Positions 35,534 through 42,134 of a stretch of DNA of 53,837 nt are shown here, in pieces (the stretch's first letter is position 1; every line of letters starts with the position of its first letter). The notes under the pieces were generated by a model. It did not search any database. It had not been told where the DNA came from and was given only the letters and a program-made list of their open reading frames with translations. Location of the stretch: assembly GCA_017478105.1 (NCBI GenBank), contig JAFVEF010000006.1, positions 1 through 53,837 on the forward strand, in the 5' to 3' direction. Source of the stretch: Bacilli bacterium (GTDB taxonomy: Bacteria; Bacillota_I; Bacilli_A; RF39; UBA660). Made by a program: the position numbers and the translations under genes.

Positions 35534-35551
35534 AAAAAATTTTTAAATCAA
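35523..35551 (-). promoter_or_regulatory. SigA-type promoter of the TasA-like subunit operon
   Basis: On the minus strand TTGATT (35546-35551), exactly 17 bases, then TATAAT (35523-35528). The predicted leader is about 60 bases before the ATG at 35457. Confidence 0.75.
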
Positions 35552-35561
35552 TATAAAAAAC

Positions 35562-35599
35562 AAAAAAATGTAAAATAATTTAAAATTTTACATTTTTTA
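35562..35599 (-). terminator. Terminator of the tRNA-Leu transcript
   Basis: AAATGTAAAAT / ATTTTACATTT with an 8-base loop and an A/T-run on both sides; on the minus strand it lies just downstream of the tRNA gene and ends in T. Confidence 0.75.
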
Positions 35600-35629
35600 T
35601 ATTTTTTTATAAATTTTTAATAATAAAAA

Positions 35630-35716
35630 TGGTGCTTCCATCCGGACTTGAACCGGAACTCTATTGCTAGAAGCAGATTTTGAGTCTGCCGCGTCTACCA
35701 ATTCCGCCATGGAAGC
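35630..35716 (-). tRNA. tRNA-Leu (anticodon CAA)
   Basis: 87 bases on the minus strand, with acceptor arms GCTTCCA / TGGAAGC, discriminator A and an encoded CCA. The D-arm is the leucine type (GGCGGAATTGGTAGACGC). The anticodon stem GCAGA/TCTGC encloses CTCAAAA, giving anticodon CAA for UUG codons. A long variable arm (CTTCTAGCAATAGAAG region) and TTCAAGT T-loop are present, as in class II tRNAs. Confidence 0.95.
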
Positions 35717-35762
35717 ACGTACATGTTTATTATATCACAATTTATAATTCATTCAAGACTTT

Positions 35763-36332
35763 TTAATTTTCCTTATATCTTGATTTATATAAATCAGCTT
35801 CCGTATCTTCTTCTTTAGAAACATCTTGCAATATCTCATCTAATTTAGGTAAATCAGCTGTTGAAGACAATCCAAAATAATCTAAGAATTCATTAGTTGT
35901 TTCATATAATATAGGACGTCCAGCAGCCTCACTTCTTCCACTTTCTTTAATAAAACCTTTCGCAACTAACTTACGAATAATTGATGCACTCCCAACTCCT
36001 CTAATTACATCAACCTGTATTCTAGTTATTGGTTCATTATAAGCAATAATTGCTAAAGTTTCTAATGCAGCTTGTGATAATGTATTAGTCTCCGGATTCT
36101 CTATTAGTTTATGATAATACTCTTTATGTTCAAATTTAGTAGTCAATTTAAATCTATTACCTAAAAAATCTATTCTTAATCCTCTATCTTCTTCTTCATA
36201 ATCCTTCTTAAGATCCATTAGTAATTCTTTTGCTCTACCCTCATCTATTTCTAAAACCTCTTCTATTTGTTCTAAAGTTAAACCATCTTCCCCTACAACA
36301 AATAAAAGTCCTTCCAATACTGCTTTCTGCAT
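35763..36332 (-). CDS. scpB: Segregation and condensation protein B
   Basis: 189 aa. Matches ScpB: an N-terminal winged helix (AVLEGLLFVVGEDGLTLEQIEEVL) and the highly conserved TLSQAALETLAIIAYNEPITRIQVDVIRGV, followed by LVAKGFIKESGR and AAGRPILYETT. ScpB dimers bind ScpA and the SMC heads, helping chromosome compaction and separation. The start has GAGGCGATATA, and its ATG overlaps the stop of scpA (TAATG), so the two are coupled. Confidence 0.97.
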   Translation of the reverse strand: MQKAVLEGLLFVVGEDGLTLEQIEEVLEIDEGRAKELLMDLKKDYEEEDRGLRIDFLGNRFKLTTKFEHKEYYHKLIENPETNTLSQAALETLAIIAYNEPITRIQVDVIRGVGSASIIRKLVAKGFIKESGRSEAAGRPILYETTNEFLDYFGLSSTADLPKLDEILQDVSKEEDTEADLYKSRYKEN

Positions 36333-37048
36333 TATATCGCCTCACAAACTATATCATCAAATTCCTTATCTTGAATTATTTTAATTTCCTGCTCTTTTGC
36401 CATTTCTAAAATAGCTAAAAATGTCGCAACTATATACTCCTTATTAACAACAGGAAATAATTCAAAAAAAGAAACTCTCTTTTTATTTTTTAAAATACTT
36501 TTAATATCATGCTTTCTAGAACTAACACTTATCTCTTTAACTGTAACTTTAGTCTTTATAGGCTTACTATCTATTTTTCTTTGATAATATTTTTGAAAAG
36601 CACTAATTAAATCATCTAAAGATACATCACAATGTATTTCATTATCACCATCACTATAATTTTTAATACTCTCTGGTAACTTAGTATATATTTCTTTTCT
36701 TATTAATTCTTTTTCTTGTAATACTTTAGTAATATCTTTATATGCTTGATACTCTAATAATCTATTAACCAAATCTTCTCTAGGATCAACTTTCTCTTCT
36801 TCTTCTACCTTATCTTTATTATTAGGAATCAACATCTTAGACTTAATTTCTAATAATTCACAGGCCATTACTAAATATTCTGAAGAAACTTCTAAATTTA
36901 ATTTTTCTTGTTCATTTAAAAAATCCATATATTGTTTAGTAATTAACTCTATTTCAATATTCATTATATCCATTTTTGATTCTTTAATTAAATGTAATAA
37001 TAAATCTAGAGGTCCTTCAAAATCCTGAATTTTAAAATCTAATTCCAT
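36332..37048 (-). CDS. scpA: Segregation and condensation protein A (kleisin)
   Basis: 238 aa from the ATG at 37048 (GGAGTGAT upstream). The N-terminus MELDFKIQDFEGPLDLLLHLIKESKMDI is the defining ScpA motif, followed by ELLEIKSKMLIPN, and the C-terminal winged helix (VSFFELFPVVNKEYIVATFLAILEMAKEQEI). It bridges the SMC heads with ScpB in the condensin complex. Divergent from the RNHCP gene with a 64-base gap between starts. Confidence 0.97.
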   Translation of the reverse strand: MELDFKIQDFEGPLDLLLHLIKESKMDIMNIEIELITKQYMDFLNEQEKLNLEVSSEYLVMACELLEIKSKMLIPNNKDKVEEEEKVDPREDLVNRLLEYQAYKDITKVLQEKELIRKEIYTKLPESIKNYSDGDNEIHCDVSLDDLISAFQKYYQRKIDSKPIKTKVTVKEISVSSRKHDIKSILKNKKRVSFFELFPVVNKEYIVATFLAILEMAKEQEIKIIQDKEFDDIVCEAI

Positions 37049-37112
37049 AAGTATCACTCCGAACTATATCCATTATAACATAAAAGATGCTATAATAGAA
37101 ACAGGTGATTAA

Positions 37113-37421
37113 ATGAAACGTTTTAATGAATTAGATGAAGGCTTTATTTGTGAACACTGTAATAAAGAAGTAAAACCATTATATTATTCTTCAAGAGATC
37201 ATTGTCCATATTGTTTATATTCAAAACATGTAGATATAAATCCAGGAGATCGATTAAATCCTTGTAAAGGTCTATTAAAACCAATTGAAATAGAAAAACA
37301 TAAAGATACTTATAAAATTATATATCAATGTGAAAAATGTTTAGAAAAACATAAAAACATCATCGCTAAAGATGATGATATGGAAGAAATAATAAAAATA
37401 TCAACAAAAAATAATCAATAA
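37113..37421 (+). CDS. RNHCP-type zinc-binding protein
   Basis: 102 aa on the plus strand, AGGTGATTAA before the ATG; a TATAAT at 37091-37096 may be its -10. FICEHCNKEVKPL, then SRDHCPYCLYSKHVDINPGDRLNPCKG match the RNHCP domain (here Asp replaces the usual Asn in R-N-H-C-P), and a third pair, YQCEKC, lies near the C-terminus. The CxxC pairs probably bind zinc, and the fold suggests nucleic acid or protein binding. The family's function is unknown. Confidence 0.85.
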   Translation: MKRFNELDEGFICEHCNKEVKPLYYSSRDHCPYCLYSKHVDINPGDRLNPCKGLLKPIEIEKHKDTYKIIYQCEKCLEKHKNIIAKDDDMEEIIKISTKNNQ

Positions 37422-37440
37422 AACTATTGATTATTTTTCT
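37406..37440. terminator. Bidirectional terminator between RNHCP gene and sortase gene
   Basis: AATAATCAATA / TATTGATTATT stem with a 4-base loop and A/T runs on both sides, at the ends of two convergent genes. Confidence 0.85.
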
Positions 37441-38384
37441 ATTAATTTCGCATGAATTACTTTTCTACCTTTATTATCATCACTACAAGTAGACAATGTA
37501 ATTATTTTATCACCTACACCTACATCTAATCCAAAATCATATTTACTTCTACCTTTAAGAGTATTAAGAAATTCTAAATAATCATTATCACTATAGAAAT
37601 TATTTTGTAAATAATAAACTTCTGGATCTATGTAATAACAAGAAAATATTTGATAAACAAATCTTCCACTCTCATTAAGTACAACTATATAATGATTAGA
37701 ATTCTTAAACCATTTATCGGTAAATACATTACTTACACTTCCAAATGCTGTTTTATTAAGTAAATTATGTCCATAAAAAATAGTATTAGAATCACTCATA
37801 TCTGGATTATTTCTATAATCCATAAATGTCCAACCACTAGCTTTAGGATTCTTAACTATATCATGATTTAAATAATAATCATTATTAGTAGTTTGTACTA
37901 TCGGATAATTTATATTAGTACCATCAACTTGTAACCAACTAACAACATCACTATTAGTATTTTTTAAATCAGCAAAAGATACTTGATCTAATCTCATACC
38001 TCCATATTTACGATATAAATTTACTTCATTAGAAGTATAAGTTTCCTTATCACTTAAAATCTCTTCCTTAGGAACAACTTTCTCTTCAACAATAGAATCA
38101 TCAACATAAGTAATATCATCTTTATCAACATATAAATATGTTTGTAAAAAAGCTCCAAGTAAAAATACTACAATTATAAATAAAAACGCAATTGGATCAG
38201 ATTGCTTCTTCTTAAAAAAAACACTAATCTTTTTAAAAAGATTAACTGGAATAACTTTACTTATTAAATAGAATAGACCGTAAAAATAGAAAAAGAATCC
38301 TTTAGCCATAATTAAAGCTAAGTAATAAAAACCAAGCTGTGTAGTTTCAAATAAATATTTAAAGATACTAATAATTTTTTTCAT
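37431..38384 (-). CDS. Class B sortase with extra N-terminal membrane segments
   Basis: 317 aa. The catalytic domain has His206 (IFYGHNLL), Cys300 (ITLSTCSDD) and Arg307 (GRKVIHAKL), plus SWLQVDGTNINYPIVQ and YYLNHD typical of SrtB. The N-terminal 85 residues are unusual: a hydrophobic region at about 16-45 that may cross the membrane twice, then a third helix at about 63-83, where most SrtB have one. Sortases join surface proteins to the wall or to each other. The window contains one plausible substrate, the protein at 46769-47464 ending IPDTG plus helix plus KK. The start overlaps the small ORF upstream (ATGA). Confidence 0.93.
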   Translation of the reverse strand: MKKIISIFKYLFETTQLGFYYLALIMAKGFFFYFYGLFYLISKVIPVNLFKKISVFFKKKQSDPIAFLFIIVVFLLGAFLQTYLYVDKDDITYVDDSIVEEKVVPKEEILSDKETYTSNEVNLYRKYGGMRLDQVSFADLKNTNSDVVSWLQVDGTNINYPIVQTTNNDYYLNHDIVKNPKASGWTFMDYRNNPDMSDSNTIFYGHNLLNKTAFGSVSNVFTDKWFKNSNHYIVVLNESGRFVYQIFSCYYIDPEVYYLQNNFYSDNDYLEFLNTLKGRSKYDFGLDVGVGDKIITLSTCSDDNKGRKVIHAKLIEK

Positions 38385-38527
38385 AATATCTCCCTATCTA
38401 TTATAGAACCTTTTTCTAATGTTAATACTTTACTTTTCTTTTGTTTATGTTCTACAAGTAATACGACATTACCTGTTACAAAAGATACTATAAGCATCAA
38501 GGTAAAAATCAAATATACTGTATACAT
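38381..38527 (-). CDS. Small membrane protein coupled to the sortase gene
   Basis: 48 aa, found by reading the gap between the sortase and spoVAE. ATG at 38525-38527 with GAGGTGAGTTT ideally spaced. The product starts MYTVYLIFTLMLIVSFVTGN, one membrane helix of about 22 residues, then VVLLVEHKQKKSKVLTLEKG and a short charged end. Its TGA overlaps the sortase ATG (ATGA), the usual sign of coupling. No family recognised; probably a sortase-associated membrane peptide. Confidence 0.6.
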   Translation of the reverse strand: MYTVYLIFTLMLIVSFVTGNVVLLVEHKQKKSKVLTLEKGSIIDREIL

Positions 38528-38618
38528 AAACTCACCTCTATTCTTATAATAATTATAACCAAAATAAAAGTAGAAATAAATATTATTTGAAAAAGATTAT
38601 TTTCTTTACGTAAAATAA

Positions 38619-38969
38619 CTAATTACGAGGTTTAAAGATTAATGTAAATAAAAAGGAAAAAATAATTGCACAAGCTATACCAGTTGCAGTTAAATCAAAC
38701 ATTCCCATAAAAATACCCATAAACCCACAACTTTCAGCTTTAAGTAAAGCACCATGTATAAGTGAATGTCCAAAACTAGTAATCGGTAAGAGAGCTCCTC
38801 CACCTACTATTTTTATAATTTTATCATAAATACTAAAAGTATCTAAAAAAGCTCCAATAACTACAAATATAGACGTAATATGTCCTGCAGTTAACTTTGT
38901 ATTATCTAATATTATTTGAGCTATTAAACAAAGTAACCCACAAAATAAAAATGAATTAATTAAATACAT
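38619..38969 (-). CDS. spoVAE: Stage V sporulation protein AE
   Basis: 116 aa from the ATG at 38969 (GGAGGCAATATA upstream; the longer frame is not needed). Matches SpoVAE: four membrane segments and the conserved block GGGALLPITSFGHSLIHGAL, then GIFMGMFDLTATGIACAIIF. Part of the SpoVA channel that moves dipicolinic acid into the forespore and releases it on germination. Overlaps the stop of spoVAD by one base (TAATG). Confidence 0.95.
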   Translation of the reverse strand: MYLINSFLFCGLLCLIAQIILDNTKLTAGHITSIFVVIGAFLDTFSIYDKIIKIVGGGALLPITSFGHSLIHGALLKAESCGFMGIFMGMFDLTATGIACAIIFSFLFTLIFKPRN

Positions 38970-39961
38970 TATATTGCCTCCAAACTTATCGCATGACAAA
39001 TAGAATTAATATTTTCTTTTTGATATATAAGAATTGGTGAAAATAAAGCTCCAGTTGCTAAAAACAAAACTCTTTTAATTTTTTTATTTTTTAATAAATC
39101 ATAAATATATGAATAAACAACTAAAGCACTACATACTGGTCCACTACCACCAGCTTTTATATTCTTTTGATTATCTAAATCATAAAGCATAACACCACAA
39201 TCATTATAATTTTCACTTAAATCAATGTCATAATATTTTTTCATATAATCAATTACTATTTCTTTTCCATAAATACCCAAATCACCAGTAAGTATTAAAT
39301 CATAGTCTTTTGGACTTCTTTTCGTTTCTCTAAAATGTTTAACCATTGTATCAATCGCAGCTCCTGCCATTACTCTACCCATATCATTAGGATCATTTTG
39401 ATTATAATCAATAATTTTACCTAAAGTTGCACACTCTACTTTAATAGATGTTTTCTCCTTAGTTAATAAACTACAAGCTGCCCCTGTTGCTGTAAATGTC
39501 GCACTATTTGGTCTTGGTGCACCATATTCAGTTGGATATCTAAATTGTTTTTCACTTGTCATGTTATGTGATGATACTAAACAAACAGCATTTTTAATAA
39601 AATTAGCTTGAATAAAATTAGCAGCAATTATCATTCCAAGTACACTACTACTACAAGCTCCATAAATACCAATAAAACTATTTCCAACTTCAGAAGCTCC
39701 ATAAGTAGAAGCTGTTATTTGATTAAGTAAATCTCCTCCTACTACTAAATCAATTTCATTCTTTAAAGTAGAACTCTTTTTCATAAGTAAAACTAAACTA
39801 TCTTTAACAGACTTAATCTCTGCTTTTTCAAATGATTTTTCCCCAAAATATAAATCATCATATGTTTTATCCATAAACCTTCTCAAGGGTCCCATCTTTT
39901 CATATGGACCACAAACAGTAGCTGTCTCATCTATATACACTTTATTATAAAAGAAAGTCAT
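38969..39961 (-). CDS. spoVAD: Stage V sporulation protein AD
   Basis: 330 aa. Thiolase-like fold with SFIGIYGACSSSVLGMIIAANFI and HNMTSEKQFRYPTEYGAPRPNSATFTATGA, as in SpoVAD, which binds dipicolinic acid at the inner spore membrane. The N-terminal SFGEK block and C-terminal GDLGIYGKEIV are also conserved. The ATG overlaps the spoVAC stop (ATGA), and spoVAE overlaps its end, so C, D and E are co-translated. Confidence 0.96.
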   Translation of the reverse strand: MTFFYNKVYIDETATVCGPYEKMGPLRRFMDKTYDDLYFGEKSFEKAEIKSVKDSLVLLMKKSSTLKNEIDLVVGGDLLNQITASTYGASEVGNSFIGIYGACSSSVLGMIIAANFIQANFIKNAVCLVSSHNMTSEKQFRYPTEYGAPRPNSATFTATGAACSLLTKEKTSIKVECATLGKIIDYNQNDPNDMGRVMAGAAIDTMVKHFRETKRSPKDYDLILTGDLGIYGKEIVIDYMKKYYDIDLSENYNDCGVMLYDLDNQKNIKAGGSGPVCSALVVYSYIYDLLKNKKIKRVLFLATGALFSPILIYQKENINSICHAISLEAI

Positions 39962-40401
39962 CCTATTCCTCCAATCAAATATCTAATCATACCAAAAAAC
40001 CAAGCTGCAACTACTCCATATATTATTACACTACCTGCTAACTTAAACATATTAGAACCAATTCCATAAATTGGTCCTTCATTTTTATAATCTAAACTGC
40101 TACTTGTCATTGAATGAGCAAAACCAGTTATTGGAATAATTAACCCACATCGAAAATAACTAACTAGATTATCAAAAAAACCAAGAGCCGTAAACAAACT
40201 AGCTAAAAAAATAAATACTACTATCATCAGAGTTGAAGAATCACTTCTTGACATATTTAAATACATACAAAAGGCCTCTATCATTAACTCACCTAAAAAT
40301 CCAATAAAACCACCACTAATAAAAGCCAACAAACTATTTTTTAACCTAGATTCTTTAGCTTTATGCAAATCACAAATTTTATCATATTTAGTATTTCTCA
40401 T
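39958..40401 (-). CDS. spoVAC: Stage V sporulation protein AC
   Basis: 147 aa from the ATG at 40401 (AGGTGATATTT upstream). Several membrane helices and the conserved FISGGFIGFLGELMIEAF and ITGFAHSMTSSSLDYKNEGPIYGIGSNMFKLAGSVI stretches identify SpoVAC, a mechanosensitive channel component of the dipicolinate transport complex. It ends in TGA, which here is a true stop. Immediately downstream of the sigma factor gene, as in Bacillus. Confidence 0.95.
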   Translation of the reverse strand: MRNTKYDKICDLHKAKESRLKNSLLAFISGGFIGFLGELMIEAFCMYLNMSRSDSSTLMIVVFIFLASLFTALGFFDNLVSYFRCGLIIPITGFAHSMTSSSLDYKNEGPIYGIGSNMFKLAGSVIIYGVVAAWFFGMIRYLIGGIG

Positions 40402-40417
40402 AAATATCACCTATCAA

Positions 40418-40446
40418 TAATTTACCCAAAACAAATAAAAACATAC
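40418..40446 (-). promoter_or_regulatory. Possible forespore sigma (SigF-like) promoter before spoVAC
   Basis: On the minus strand GTATG (40442-40446), 14 bases, then GGGTAAATTA (40418-40427), which fits the SigF -10 pattern GGNRANAHTR with one mismatch. The spacing is one or two bases short and the predicted start lies close to the ribosome site, so this is tentative. Confidence 0.25.
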
Positions 40447-40481
40447 AAAAAAAACTTAAGAATATAAATTAACCTTAAGTT
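40447..40481 (-). terminator. Terminator overlapping the end of the sigma factor gene
   Basis: AACTTAAG / CTTAAGTT stem, 13-base loop, eight T on the minus strand; the loop covers the last codons. It implies that spoVAC needs its own promoter or read-through. Confidence 0.7.
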
Positions 40482-41073
40482 TTTGTAATATCTTTTTTTC
40501 TTTTCTAGATACTTGGACTTGAGAAATACCCAGTCTATTAGAGATTTCACTTTGAGTTAAATCATAATAATATCTAGCAAGTATTATATTTTTATCATCT
40601 TCTGGAAGATTATTAATTTCCGCTCGTAAATCCATAATGTCTGCATTAGTTTCATTATCTTTATTATAAATATCTAAATGATTATCCAAAGAATCTATTG
40701 AATCAGTCGCAATAATTGCATTATCAACCTCTTCTTCAGAAACATCTAAATATAAAGATAACTCTAAATTAGTAGGCTCTCTACCTAATTTTTGAGACAT
40801 TAACTCTTTTGTTTTAATTATTTTTTTCTTTAATTCAATTAATTCTCTACTAACTTTAATTCCACTATTTTCTCGAATATATTTATTGACTTCTCCAATT
40901 ATATAATAATAAGCAAAACTAGAAAATTTAGTACCAAAACTATTATTATAATGACGATATGCATCCATAAGTCCTATCATTCCAGCTTGATACAAATCAT
41001 CTAAATCATACCTTTTAGAATACTTACTAATTATACTATAAACAAGTCCTTCATATTCCAAGACCTCTTCCAT
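40456..41073 (-). CDS. Forespore-type sigma factor (SigF/SigG-like), shortened N-terminus
   Basis: 205 aa, AAAGGAGGAAT before the ATG. Region 2: LDDLYQAGMIGLMDAYRHYNN and FSSFAYYYIIGEVNKYIRENSGIKVSR, close to SigF/SigG. Region 3: KLGREPTNLELSLYLDVSEEEV. Region 4: YYYDLTQSEISNRLGISQVQVSRKEKKIL, almost identical in style to B. subtilis SigF. B. subtilis SigF is about 255 aa; this one starts near the beginning of region 2, missing the first 40-50 residues. The spoVAC-AD-AE genes follow directly, as in B. subtilis, supporting SigF, but spoIIAA and spoIIAB are not upstream. SigG cannot be excluded. Confidence 0.88.
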   Translation of the reverse strand: MEEVLEYEGLVYSIISKYSKRYDLDDLYQAGMIGLMDAYRHYNNSFGTKFSSFAYYYIIGEVNKYIRENSGIKVSRELIELKKKIIKTKELMSQKLGREPTNLELSLYLDVSEEEVDNAIIATDSIDSLDNHLDIYNKDNETNADIMDLRAEINNLPEDDKNIILARYYYDLTQSEISNRLGISQVQVSRKEKKILQKLKVNLYS

Positions 41074-41106
41074 ATTCCTCCTTTCAAAAATAAATATAAA
41101 ACAACA

Positions 41107-41152
41107 TAAAAAAAACTTCTATCTTTTCGACAAAAGCTTTCAAAAATAGAAT
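41107..41152 (-). terminator. Terminator of the nrdD-nrdG-dut unit
   Basis: TTCTAT ... ATAGAA stem extended by an A/T-rich inner part, followed by eight T on the minus strand. Confidence 0.6.
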
Positions 41153-41197
41153 TTTTTAATTTTTAATTATAAAAATATTTATTTAATAGATAATTAA

Positions 41198-41650
41198 TTA
41201 CTTATCAGTTGATCCAAATCCACCAAGTCTTTCACCACTAGCTTGGTCATCATCAACAATTAAATATTTGGAAAAAACACCTTGTCCTATAGCTTCACCT
41301 TTTTTTACTATAACATCTTCATCTAAGATATTATAAAAAGCAAACATAATATGACCATCATTATCTGGATTACCATAATAATCTTTATCAATTACCCCAC
41401 CTGAATTTGCAAGAACAAGTCCCTTTTTCTTTGGATTAGAACTTCGATTATATAAATATAATACCTCATCATCCATCATATAAGCCTTTATTCCAGTAGG
41501 TATTAAAGTAGGTTTCTCGCTATTACAAGGAACTACTGTGTCACAACAACATTCTATATCATATCCAGCTGAATATTTTGTCTTTCTAACTGGTAAATTA
41601 ACATCTTTATCTAAATAATCTTTACAAACTTCAAATCCTCTATTCTTCAT
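41198..41650 (-). CDS. dut: dUTP diphosphatase (trimeric dUTPase)
   Basis: 150 aa from the ATG at 41650; a GTG five codons earlier is possible. All five dUTPase motifs are visible: SAGYDIE, YNRSSNPKKKG, GVIDKDYYGNPDNDGHI, GQGVFSKY and the C-terminal RLGGFGSTDK arm. It hydrolyses dUTP to dUMP and pyrophosphate, keeping uracil out of DNA and feeding thymidylate synthesis. Overlaps the end of nrdG, so it is linked with deoxynucleotide supply. The motif III insert (GNPDND) is slightly longer than usual. Confidence 0.93.
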   Translation of the reverse strand: MKNRGFEVCKDYLDKDVNLPVRKTKYSAGYDIECCCDTVVPCNSEKPTLIPTGIKAYMMDDEVLYLYNRSSNPKKKGLVLANSGGVIDKDYYGNPDNDGHIMFAFYNILDEDVIVKKGEAIGQGVFSKYLIVDDDQASGERLGGFGSTDK

Positions 41651-42134
41651 ATAAAACAACTTCACCTTTCTTAAGACTTTTTTTCACATCAATTACTCTT
41701 TGATTACTAGAACCCTTCCATTTTAAAGTAGGATTCCTTAATTCATCAACATATTGGCCATCAACCACAACATCTAAATATTTAGAAACTTCTTTATCCA
41801 TTAAATATTCATCAAATAAAAATCCAGTCCATGCCCAAATAGTTTTATTAGGATAAACCTCTTTAAATCTTTTTGCCAGTTTTAAAGTACCATCAACATT
41901 TTTAGGATGCATAGGTTCTCCACCAAGTATAGATAAACCAGCAATATGGTCTGGCTTAGAAAGTTCAATTATTTCATCAATCTCCCTATCAGTAAACTCT
42001 TTTCCTCCTAAAAAATCCCATGTTTCACTATTAAAACAATTCTTACAATGAAAACTACAACCTTGAAAGAAGATGGATACTCTAACGCCAGGTCCATCCG
42101 CAATATCCATCTTTCTAATTTTATTATATCTCAT
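41640..42134 (-). CDS. nrdG: Anaerobic ribonucleotide reductase activating protein
   Basis: 164 aa. Radical SAM enzyme with the CxxxCxxC cluster motif CSFHCKNC (Cys26, Cys30, Cys33), ADGPGVRVSIFFQG before it and the SAM-binding ILGGEPMHP. It installs the glycyl radical on NrdD. The ATG overlaps the NrdD stop (TAATG), so the two are coupled. Confidence 0.97.
   Translation of the reverse strand: MRYNKIRKMDIADGPGVRVSIFFQGCSFHCKNCFNSETWDFLGGKEFTDREIDEIIELSKPDHIAGLSILGGEPMHPKNVDGTLKLAKRFKEVYPNKTIWAWTGFLFDEYLMDKEVSKYLDVVVDGQYVDELRNPTLKWKGSSNQRVIDVKKSLKKGEVVLYEE

Noticed and set aside
13209-35551. Prophage or integrative element
   Set aside because: No integrase, capsid, terminase, relaxase or flanking repeats seen, although the tRNA-Leu next to the region would be a plausible insertion site.
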